From positions 1-64,000 of the forward strand of contig JAFGCG010000111.1 in assembly GCA_016932715.1 (NCBI GenBank): 64,000 nt of DNA, in the 5' to 3' direction. This stretch comes from Anaerolineales bacterium (GTDB lineage: Bacteria; Chloroflexota; Anaerolineae; Anaerolineales; Villigracilaceae). Positions 44,580 through 51,175 of this stretch are shown here, piece after piece (within the stretch, counting starts at the first letter, position 1; each line of letters opens with the position of its first letter). The position numbers and the translations under genes are program-made. A model generated the notes under the pieces. That model was given only the letters and a program-made list of their open reading frames with translations, was not told the origin of the DNA and did no database searches.

Positions 44580-45764
44580 ATGACAACATTCTTTAATTAT
44601 GATGAAATGACCTGGGACGCGGTGGCTGAGCTGCCGCGCGATACACCGCTCGTCCTGCCACTCGGTCCCGGCTACACCCCTTCGACTTCGCTCAGGACAA
44701 GCTTCGACCTGCTCGCCGACCAACTCGGTCATCCGCCCCGAATCGGACTCCTGCCAGCCTTCCCGTTTGGCTGGCGCGGCAGCGGACTGGAAATCCCCGA
44801 GCCGGTTTTCTTTCCATATATTTCAAACCTGCTGGACAGCTTGCGTGACGATGGCTTCTCACGCGTCTATTGCCTCGCGCCGGCCGGCATCGACCCCCAG
44901 TCGTTTTTCATGCGACAGCTTGCCCCAGTATGTCTGCGTCTCCCGCAGAGGCAAAGTTCGCCCGCGATCCAAATTCCTCCGGATTCTGAACGCGGCAAAG
45001 TGACCCTGATTCCGATCGGGCACACGGAACAGCATGGTTATCACCTGCCCCTCTCGGTTGATACCCTCATTATTGAAGCCATCGCAAAAGGCACTGCCGC
45101 CAAAGTGCCTACGCGCAGCTATGCGTTGCCGGTCATGCCGTATGGAGTCAGCACACACCGCTCCGCTTTCGCGGCGACGATGAACGCCGGCGGACGCGCC
45201 TTCGAGGATTTCTGGCTGGCGGCGATCGACACGTTGGTCCAGCGCGGCTTTGACCGTTTCTATTTCATGAGCGGACACGGCGGCAACACATCGTTCCTCG
45301 TAAATGTTGTGAAGTACGCCGGCGAACGCCATCGCAGGATCTTTTGCGCAACCGCCTGGCTCCACACCTCCGGCAGGATCGGCGCGGAAGCATTGTCAAA
45401 ATACCGCACCTCACCGATCGGCGGGATGGGTCACGCCTGTGAACTGGAAACATCGTATCTGCTCCATCTTCGCCCGGACCTTTGCCAGATGGGACGCGTC
45501 GTGGATGAAACTGATTTCATCACTACGCCCGATTACTACATGGATTGGATCGAGGGAGGCGCCCTCGTCGCGAATCCGCCCTGGGACGACGATACAAAAA
45601 CCGGGGCGTATGGAGCGGGAAGTCACGGGACGGCCGAAAAGGGCCGCTTATGGCTCGCAGCCGCGATCGAAGAGAAATCCGATCACGTCCAGCAAATCCA
45701 TGAACAGCACGAGCGGCGCGAGCAAAGAAGAAACGAAGGCTATGGGTTGTGGGGCAAGTCCTGA
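44580..45764 (+). CDS. creatininase-family amidohydrolase with a degenerate N-terminal duplicate
   Basis: 394 residues from ATG 44580 (AGAGG upstream). The C-terminal ~250 residues are a full creatininase fold: IPIGHTEQHGYHLPLSVDTL (metal Glu, His, Asp), FMSGHGGN (metal His) and the late Glu in ACELETSY. The N-terminal ~130 residues repeat the same plan without the metal residues (TPLVLPLGPGYT, LLDSLRDDGFSRVYCLAPAG versus IDTLVQRGFDRFYFMSGHGG), so it looks like a decayed internal duplication. A short interspersed repeat lies in frame at 44678-44707. Related enzymes cleave creatinine, formamide-type amides or mycofactocin precursor; substrate unknown here. Confidence 0.78.
   Translation: MTTFFNYDEMTWDAVAELPRDTPLVLPLGPGYTPSTSLRTSFDLLADQLGHPPRIGLLPAFPFGWRGSGLEIPEPVFFPYISNLLDSLRDDGFSRVYCLAPAGIDPQSFFMRQLAPVCLRLPQRQSSPAIQIPPDSERGKVTLIPIGHTEQHGYHLPLSVDTLIIEAIAKGTAAKVPTRSYALPVMPYGVSTHRSAFAATMNAGGRAFEDFWLAAIDTLVQRGFDRFYFMSGHGGNTSFLVNVVKYAGERHRRIFCATAWLHTSGRIGAEALSKYRTSPIGGMGHACELETSYLLHLRPDLCQMGRVVDETDFITTPDYYMDWIEGGALVANPPWDDDTKTGAYGAGSHGTAEKGRLWLAAAIEEKSDHVQQIHEQHERREQRRNEGYGLWGKS
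44678..44707 (+). repeat. interspersed repeat inserted in frame
   Basis: CCTTCGACTTCGCTCAGGAC at about 44679-44698, followed by AAGCTTCGA, is a short repeat type that is common in Chloroflexota genomes. Here it encodes STSLRTSF within the degenerate N-terminal half of the creatininase-like protein. Family attribution is from memory. Confidence 0.5.
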
Positions 45765-45771
45765 AGTTGCC

Positions 45772-46800
45772 CTACTTCTCGGTCTTCTGCTTTTCCCACA
45801 AATGCCGGTCCTCGTTTTTCTCGGGATCCAAATAGCGCGGATGGATTTCCCTGGTAATTTTGTGTCCGTGCGATGTCCATAGATCAGTAGCCAGTTTACG
45901 GGCGTCGCGCCGGAGTCCTTGGGAGGCAAAGTATTGACAGATCCGCGTCACATCGCGCAGGAAGATCGTCCACGCGGCGGAATTGGCTTCCGGCGGCACG
46001 ACTTGCGGAAAGTCGATCAGTGAAATATCGCCATCCCAATAGAGGATGTTGTAGGCTGACAAGTCGCCGTGGATCCGCTGATTGGACAGGAGCAGGTCGA
46101 TGTTGTGAATGACGCGCTGGAAGAGTGGCTGTACCTCGTCCGGGTCGAGGCCCACGGAGTTGAGAGTCGGCGCGGCATTGCCCAAATCGCCGATGTAATC
46201 CATCAGGATGGCATTCTTCTCCATGGCATACGGCTTGGGGACATCCGCGCCGGCTGCGTGCAGCATTTCCAGTGTTTGGAACTCAAAGGCGATCCACGAC
46301 TGGTGGCGCAATTCTTCGCCGTAGGCGGTGCGTTTCTTCATGGCATGCAGGGCGCCATCGTCCACAATGACATGACCATTTTCATCGAGGTCACCGCGGC
46401 CAGCACGATACTGGCCATCATTTTTGAGGTTGCGCAGCGAACGCGGACGATAGACCTTGGCAGCGACCAGCGGCGCGGCGACCGCGGCGCCCGAACGACA
46501 GAGATACACCGAGGCTTCCTTGCCGCCCTTGAGACGGCGCAACACATCACTGATCCATTGATGTTCGTAGAAATTGCCGAGCGATTCCAGCAGCCACCAT
46601 TCCTCGAAGCGCGCGGCTTTGTAGGTGAACCTGAAGTTCGCGCTCGAATCATCCTGTTCGCCGACGAATTGCCGCTCCTCCTGAATCAATTTTCTCGTCA
46701 TGCGCTGGTAGGGACGACGTTTATCGGTCCCAAGGCGTACATTCAGTTTATCTTCGTCATCGAGTTCTTCAAAGAAATCAATGTAATCTTTTGTATTCAT
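45772..46800 (-). CDS. RIO-type protein kinase
   Basis: 342 residues. The kinase core begins near KEASVYLCRSG (nucleotide loop), continues with the Lys in LVAAKVYRPRSLRN, the hinge NAILMDYIGD, the catalytic loop IHGDLSAYNILYW and the metal Asp in LIDFPQ. This is the compact RIO1/RIO fold (COG1718), which acts in ribosome maturation in archaea and eukaryotes; in bacteria the role is unsettled. An N-terminal ~75-residue acidic/basic extension precedes it. No Shine-Dalgarno is evident, and the upstream 350 nt contains a promoter, a leader ORF, hairpins and a terminator, so expression may be attenuated. Confidence 0.85.
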   Translation of the reverse strand: MNTKDYIDFFEELDDEDKLNVRLGTDKRRPYQRMTRKLIQEERQFVGEQDDSSANFRFTYKAARFEEWWLLESLGNFYEHQWISDVLRRLKGGKEASVYLCRSGAAVAAPLVAAKVYRPRSLRNLKNDGQYRAGRGDLDENGHVIVDDGALHAMKKRTAYGEELRHQSWIAFEFQTLEMLHAAGADVPKPYAMEKNAILMDYIGDLGNAAPTLNSVGLDPDEVQPLFQRVIHNIDLLLSNQRIHGDLSAYNILYWDGDISLIDFPQVVPPEANSAAWTIFLRDVTRICQYFASQGLRRDARKLATDLWTSHGHKITREIHPRYLDPEKNEDRHLWEKQKTEK

Positions 46801-46871
46801 TGTCCATCAAAAGACCTGACCGGTCTCAAAAACGCACTTCTCAAGCCCGTGCGGAGACCCGTCAGGTCTGT

Positions 46872-46910
46872 GATGAAAAGAAAACCGCAGGGCGAGACGC
46901 GCCTGCGGTT
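46872..46910 (-). terminator. intrinsic terminator between leader ORF and RIO kinase
   Basis: Minus-strand AACCGCAGG (46910-46902) pairs with CCTGCGGTT (46891-46883) and is followed by TTTTCTTTTC. Further hairpins lie upstream (46924-46945, 46948-46967), and a larger inverted repeat AGACCTGACGGGTCTC/GAGACCGGTCAGGTCT lies between the terminator and the kinase start. Confidence 0.7.
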
Positions 46911-46967
46911 GAATACACATGCAGGGGTAGGGCTTGTCCCTACCCAGGGCGACCACCAGGGTCGCCC

Positions 46968-47030
46968 CTACGATTCACCATTAGGAGGCGCGCTCAATAC
47001 ATATCGGGTGAACGACAAGATGGATTTCAT
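46968..47030 (-). CDS. 20-residue leader or small peptide before the RIO kinase
   Basis: ATG 47030 has a perfect AAAGGAGG (47041-47048), 10 nt away, and a frame MKSILSFTRYVLSAPPNGES ending at TAG 46968-46970. It lies between a good promoter and a terminator. The codons AGC GCG CCT carry CGCGCCT (plus-strand complement 46986-46992), complementary to AGGCGCG in the terminator's 5' arm and loop (46898-46904), which would allow an antiterminator. It could also be a free-standing small gene. Confidence 0.45.
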   Translation of the reverse strand: MKSILSFTRYVLSAPPNGES

Positions 47031-47077
47031 TTTTTCGTGCCTCCTTTCAGAAGAGAATTCAGTTTCGACAAAGGTGA

Positions 47078-47106
47078 GTTTATCATTTGGGCAAGTGAGC
47101 GTCAAG
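47078..47106 (-). promoter_or_regulatory. sigma70-type promoter upstream of the 20-residue ORF
   Basis: Minus-strand TTGACG (47106-47101) and TAAACT (47083-47078) with a 17-nt spacer. The -10 hexamer is the same as in the exporter promoter at 127-132. Confidence 0.65.
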
Positions 47107-47156
47107 GAGGTTTTCCATCGTCATGGATGGCTGGGATGAAATGCCGGGCACTTCGT

Positions 47157-48308
47157 TCAGCGCGAGGCGTTCTTCACATACTCATCAAAAAATCTCAATG
47201 TGCGTGCCATGAAGTCGAACCAGGGCTGACCGATGAACGAATGACCCTCGCCCTCGTACTGGAACAACCCAGCCTCCTTGCCGGCGTCGCGCAATCCCTG
47301 GATAAGCTTTACGGACCACTGCGGCGGTGTTCCGCTCAGAAACTTTCCATCTTCGGTGCCGTAATGGATTTGAATGGGAACGGTCACGCGGTCGAGATGA
47401 TAGAACGGGGAAATCTTCTTCAGCGTGTCCGCGTCCGAGGCGGCGAAGCGGTAAGCGTCCTGCAGATTGCGCGGCAGGTCCTCGGGAATGACATCGGATG
47501 AGTTACAGCCCGCGATGAGTTCACCCGCGGCGATATCGCCGAAACAACCCATGCCCCAGCGCGCGATGATATCGGCGTCATCCGCGCTGACGGGAGAGTA
47601 CAGGACCGCGGCTTTGAGACGCGCATCGATCGCCAGCACTTTCATCGTCACGCCGCCACCCATGCTGTGACCCCAGATGCCAATCCGGTCGGGGTCGGCC
47701 TGCGGAATGGATGGGATGGCATTGATGAGATTAATGACATCGATCACCAGGCCGGAATAAAAGAAACTCTCGCCGATATCTGACTCGCCCCAACTGCGAT
47801 AATCCGAGGCGAGTGTGATATACCCATGTTCAGCCAGATATGGCGAGACTCGATCTGTTCCATCGCCGGAGCGATAAACACTGCGGGCATAGAATCCATG
47901 GTTCATGATAATGACCGGGAACGGTCCCTCCCCAACAGGGATCTGCATGACACCTGTGATCGTCAGGCCATCGCTGGGATAGTCGATCAGGTAGCTTGTG
48001 TAAAACTGATTTTTGTCTTCCAACTCGGAACGGATATGGATCTTCCCGCTCTGAAAATCATGCTGGCGGAGCCCAGCGAGTGTATACGGGAAGATCAACT
48101 CCTCGATTGTCAGGGTTGGTGAGGGAGTGAATGTAATTGTTGGGACAGGAGAGGGGGTCATCGTCTCCACGATGACCTGTGGCGGCGGCAGAGTCGGAGG
48201 GGATAAAGCCGGAGAAGCCGGCTGACATGCCGCGAGGAGGGCAACAAAAACAAGCGCAGCGCACCGCGCAGCGGCAGTGTGGATAAACCGGCAAACGCAC
48301 TGTTTCAT
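47157..48308 (-). CDS. alpha/beta-hydrolase lipoprotein
   Basis: 383 residues. Signal sequence with lipobox LLAACQP (Cys ~28), a Pro/Thr-rich tether, then an alpha/beta-hydrolase domain related to the dienelactone hydrolase and acetyl-xylan-esterase-type group. Nucleophile Ser is in IWGHSMGGGV, Asp in YGTEDGKFL and His in GEGHSFIG; the oxyanion strand is VIIMNHGFYA. It should sit on the outside of the membrane and cleave an ester. The substrate is not deducible; deacetylation of polysaccharide would fit the glycan theme. The ATG at 48308 stands 6 nt after a -10, so the mRNA is probably leaderless. Confidence 0.82.
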   Translation of the reverse strand: MKQCVCRFIHTAAARCAALVFVALLAACQPASPALSPPTLPPPQVIVETMTPSPVPTITFTPSPTLTIEELIFPYTLAGLRQHDFQSGKIHIRSELEDKNQFYTSYLIDYPSDGLTITGVMQIPVGEGPFPVIIMNHGFYARSVYRSGDGTDRVSPYLAEHGYITLASDYRSWGESDIGESFFYSGLVIDVINLINAIPSIPQADPDRIGIWGHSMGGGVTMKVLAIDARLKAAVLYSPVSADDADIIARWGMGCFGDIAAGELIAGCNSSDVIPEDLPRNLQDAYRFAASDADTLKKISPFYHLDRVTVPIQIHYGTEDGKFLSGTPPQWSVKLIQGLRDAGKEAGLFQYEGEGHSFIGQPWFDFMARTLRFFDEYVKNASR

Positions 48309-48314
48309 GAAACG

Positions 48315-48323
48315 ATTGTATCA
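48315..48323 (-). promoter_or_regulatory. extended -10 for a leaderless hydrolase transcript
   Basis: Minus-strand TGATACAAT followed by CGTTTC and the ATG at 48308. The start of transcription should coincide with the A of the start codon. Confidence 0.55.
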
Positions 48324-48326
48324 AAT

Positions 48327-48554
48327 TTAAGTAGCGGGATATTGATAAGGCTCGTCTGACATTCCTGCCTCAGACAATTCCTTCGCGACGCGCAGTAAGT
48401 GCACAGTAACCTCTTCTTCCAAATATGCCTCTCCGCAGCGCGGACAGACACGCGCGGGCACATCGTTAACCACCGATCTAAATTCATCACGCTCCAATGT
48501 AACGGATGTGAGTCCTTCAAAGGTTTCAGCTTTCTGGCAAATCAAGCAGATCAT
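48327..48554 (-). CDS. YgiT-type zinc-finger protein, probable antitoxin
   Basis: 75 residues with two CxxC pairs, CLIC near the N-terminus and CPRC at ~37-40, the YgiT/MqsA-N zinc-finger pattern. It lacks the HTH half of full MqsA. Such short proteins are usually encoded next to DUF4258 proteins and are thought to neutralise them. Here the DUF4258 gene precedes it with an ATGA overlap (48551-48554), so the pair is translationally coupled. Confidence 0.85.
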   Translation of the reverse strand: MICLICQKAETFEGLTSVTLERDEFRSVVNDVPARVCPRCGEAYLEEEVTVHLLRVAKELSEAGMSDEPYQYPAT

Positions 48555-48835
48555 GATCGACGGCCTTTGAAATTTTTATCCCATTTGTGTGGATCAGGAA
48601 TGTAAACCGTAACAATAATGACTTCATTTGCCTGGGGATTTTCAGAAATCACCATATGAAACGGGCGTTTTCCCTGAAACCCCAGGATCAATCGACCTGG
48701 CTCAGGCATCTCTGAAGAGTAATCCTCGACGGTCACCCCTGAGCGAAGCGCCTGCGAGACATTTCGCACGGAAACCTTGCGTTCAAACATGCGCTGAACG
48801 GCATGGACGCGAAAGATGACCCTGGGGTTATTCAC
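48551..48835 (-). CDS. DUF4258 protein, probable RelE-like toxin
   Basis: 94 residues beginning with GTG 48835. FRVHAVQRMFERKVSVRNV, the central GRLILGFQGKRPFHMVIS and the strand EVIIVTVYIPDP match DUF4258, a RelE/ParE-like small fold thought to act as an mRNA interferase. The GTG overlaps the stop of the ABC exporter gene by 4 nt (GTGA), and the downstream antitoxin overlaps by 4 nt. The module is therefore the tail of the exporter operon, which is unusual. Confidence 0.8.
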   Translation of the reverse strand: MNNPRVIFRVHAVQRMFERKVSVRNVSQALRSGVTVEDYSSEMPEPGRLILGFQGKRPFHMVISENPQANEVIIVTVYIPDPHKWDKNFKGRRS

Positions 48836-50628
48836 TCTTGAAACCCTGTCCGATACAGATCGTAGTACATCCCCTGATTTGCCAGCAGCTCAGAATGCGC
48901 CCCCTGTTCGACGATCTTGCCATCGTGGATGACGACGATCTTATCCGCGTTTGTGATCGTGGAAAGGCGATGCGCGATGACAAAGGATGTACGTCCTTTC
49001 AGCAAAGTTGCCAGCGCCTTTTGAATGACCTGCTCGGTTTGCGTGTCCACCGAAGAGGTTGCTTCGTCCAGGATGAGGATGCGCGGGTCAGCCAGCAGAG
49101 CGCGCGCGAACGAGATCAATTGGCGCTGTCCCACGCTCAAGGTCGCACCGCCTTCCTCCACGGAGGTATCGTATCCCTTTTTCAAGCGCATGATAAAGTC
49201 GTGCGCGCCGACAGCCTGCGCCGCGGCGATCACATCTTCATCGCTCGCCTCCAGCCGCCCGAACAAAATATTCTCCCTGACCGAGCCGTTGAACAGGAAG
49301 GGGTCCTGCAGCACCATACCCATCTGCCGGCGCAGCGACTGCTGAGTCACTGCCCGCAAGTCGGCACCGTCGACGCGCACGCAGCCGGAGGTTGGGTCAT
49401 GGAAGCGCGTCAGCAGCTTGACGATCGTCGTCTTGCCGGCGCCCGTCTCCCCCACCAGTGCGACCGTCTCGCCCGCGCGGACGTCCAGGTCGATTCCATC
49501 CAGGACCAGCGCCGGGTCATCTGAGTAATGAAACGAGACCTGCTCGAATCGCACCTCGCCGAGGATGGGTCCCATTTCCCGCGCCTCTTGCGCATCCTGA
49601 ACTTCGACCGGTGTATTCAGCAATTCCAAAATCCGCTCGCCGCCTGCCATCGTGGACTGCAGTGTGTCGAAGCGCCGACTCAAGTCGCGGATGGGGTCGA
49701 AGAGACGGTCGATATAAAGCACGAACGCGATCAACACGCCCGCAGTGATCGACTCGCCCAGGACTGCCGTGCCGCCGAGATAGACGACCAGCGCGGTTGC
49801 GATCGCGCCGAGCACATCCACGATCGGGGTGAAGACGGAACCCACTTTCGCCGCGTCCAGGCTGCGCTCCAGGAAGTAACGATTCACATAATCCTTGAAA
49901 CTCGCGTAATTATGCGCCTGGCGCGAGAACGCCTGGACCACCCGCACACCATTGACATTTTCCGCCAGCACGGAGTTAGTCCACGAGACGGCGGCGCGCA
50001 CCTTGCGATAATTGCGCCGCGCCGCCCGGCGGAACAAAATAGTCGCCACGACCATCAAAGGCAGCACTGCGAATGTGAGCAGCGAAAGGCGCAAATTGAG
50101 CGTGAGCATGGCAAACAGGATGCCAACGATCGCGAGCAGGTCGCGGACAATTGCCAGCGTTGCCCAGGTGACGAATTCACGCAAGGTGCCCACGTCATTG
50201 ATAACGCGCGTGATCACGCGTCCCACGCTGTAACGATTATAGAAACTGAGCGAGAGCTTCTGGAGGTGATTGAACATTGCCGTGCGGACGTCGTACAAAA
50301 CGTGCTGCCCCACGCGTGACATCAGCCGCACCCGGACGATGTTCGTCGTCACTTGAATGACAGAAATCCCGAAATAGATCAAAACGATGTTTCGCAGAGC
50401 GATGAGGTCATTCTTGGCAATCCCCTCATCGATGGCGAGCTTGACAAAATAAGGTCCTGAGACAGATGAAGCGGTGACGATCACCATGAAAATCAAGGCA
50501 ATGATCATCTGCCCGTAATAGGGTTTCAGGAATCGCAGCAGCCCGCGCGCAACTTTGGGATCGTAGCCCTTGTCGAGCTGATCCTCGGATTGGGTGATAA
50601 ATGCCGGAGGAATGATTTTGGTGGTCAT
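48832..50628 (-). CDS. second heterodimeric ABC exporter, subunit with catalytic Glu
   Basis: 598 residues: membrane domain ~30-330, NBD ~355-590. Walker A is GETGAGKTT, Walker B ILILDEATSS with the catalytic Glu, but the signature is LSVGQRQ. As in the first exporter of the window it complements a partner (51176-52975) with LSGGQ and Asp after Walker B. The partner gene lies 549 nt upstream, beyond a GIY-YIG gene and two palindromic repeats, an odd separation for subunits of one complex. Its 3' end overlaps a toxin-antitoxin-like pair. Confidence 0.88.
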   Translation of the reverse strand: MTTKIIPPAFITQSEDQLDKGYDPKVARGLLRFLKPYYGQMIIALIFMVIVTASSVSGPYFVKLAIDEGIAKNDLIALRNIVLIYFGISVIQVTTNIVRVRLMSRVGQHVLYDVRTAMFNHLQKLSLSFYNRYSVGRVITRVINDVGTLREFVTWATLAIVRDLLAIVGILFAMLTLNLRLSLLTFAVLPLMVVATILFRRAARRNYRKVRAAVSWTNSVLAENVNGVRVVQAFSRQAHNYASFKDYVNRYFLERSLDAAKVGSVFTPIVDVLGAIATALVVYLGGTAVLGESITAGVLIAFVLYIDRLFDPIRDLSRRFDTLQSTMAGGERILELLNTPVEVQDAQEAREMGPILGEVRFEQVSFHYSDDPALVLDGIDLDVRAGETVALVGETGAGKTTIVKLLTRFHDPTSGCVRVDGADLRAVTQQSLRRQMGMVLQDPFLFNGSVRENILFGRLEASDEDVIAAAQAVGAHDFIMRLKKGYDTSVEEGGATLSVGQRQLISFARALLADPRILILDEATSSVDTQTEQVIQKALATLLKGRTSFVIAHRLSTITNADKIVVIHDGKIVEQGAHSELLANQGMYYDLYRTGFQE

Positions 50629-50640
50629 GTTTGTTCTATC

Positions 50641-50751
50641 GCGCTGAGCGGAGTGGCGCTTTGCGCCACGCAGACGAAGCGCGCATAAGCAGGATAACTA
50701 AAAATTCTCAGAAACCGCGCTTCGTCTCCACTTCGTTCCGCTCAGCGCGAG
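50641..50751. repeat. family B palindromic repeat, downstream side of the GIY-YIG gene
   Basis: GCGCTGAGCGGAGTGG...GACGAAGCGCG (50641-50682) and CGCGCTTCGTCTCCACTTCG...CTCAGCGCGAG (50716-50751) are inverted arms around a ~33-nt middle. The stop codon of the GIY-YIG gene (TGA, 50742-50744) is part of the repeat. Other copies: 51081-51172 and 54295-54410. Confidence 0.8.
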
Positions 50752-51062
50752 GCTTTTCTTTTACTTTGTTCTCTCTGTTTTCTCTCATGTTTCACAATCT
50801 CGTGAATTCCATCAATATCACCACGAATCAAAGCTTCTTTCTTAGCGCGGCTCCAGCCTTTGATCCGATGCTCCCATTGAAAAGCTTCCTGATAGGATTC
50901 CGTAACGACACTCCATTCAAGTTTTACAGGGCGACGAGAAAAAGTATACGATTCCGGATGCGCGCCAATTTGGTGTTCAAGAACACGTCCATCCAGGTCT
51001 TTTGTCAAACCGGTGTAATAGGTATCATCAAAGCAGCGAAGGATATAAACGGCGTATGGCAT
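50742..51062 (-). CDS. GIY-YIG nuclease-domain protein (COG2827 type)
   Basis: 106 residues. GIY-YIG core: YAVYILRCFDDTYYTGLTKDL, the conserved Arg in DLDGRVLEH, and the metal Glu in FQWEHRIKGWSRAKKEALI. These small nucleases cut DNA; stand-alone members are of uncertain role. The gene splits an exporter operon, its stop codon lies within one family B repeat, and another copy ends 18 nt upstream of its start. That arrangement suggests a mobile cassette or a nuclease associated with the repeats. The Lys/Arg-rich C-terminus (KRKASR) is partly encoded by the repeat. Confidence 0.85.
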   Translation of the reverse strand: MPYAVYILRCFDDTYYTGLTKDLDGRVLEHQIGAHPESYTFSRRPVKLEWSVVTESYQEAFQWEHRIKGWSRAKKEALIRGDIDGIHEIVKHERKQREQSKRKASR

Positions 51063-51080
51063 AGGCGTTTTCCTGTTGTC

Positions 51081-51172
51081 CGCGCTTCGTCTTCACTTCG
51101 TTCCGCTCAGCGCGAGAAAATAATTGAACCTCGCGCTGAGCGGAGTGACCGAAGGTCACGCAGACGAAGCGT
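51081..51172. repeat. family B palindromic repeat, upstream side of the GIY-YIG gene
   Basis: CGCGCTTCGTCTTCACTTCG...CTCAGCGCGAG (51081-51116) and CTCGCGCTGAGCGGAGTGAC...GACGAAGCG (51130-51171) are inverted arms with a 13-nt loop. It begins 18 nt before the GIY-YIG start and ends 4 nt before the stop of the ABC gene at 51176. Confidence 0.8.
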
Positions 51173-51175
51173 CAG

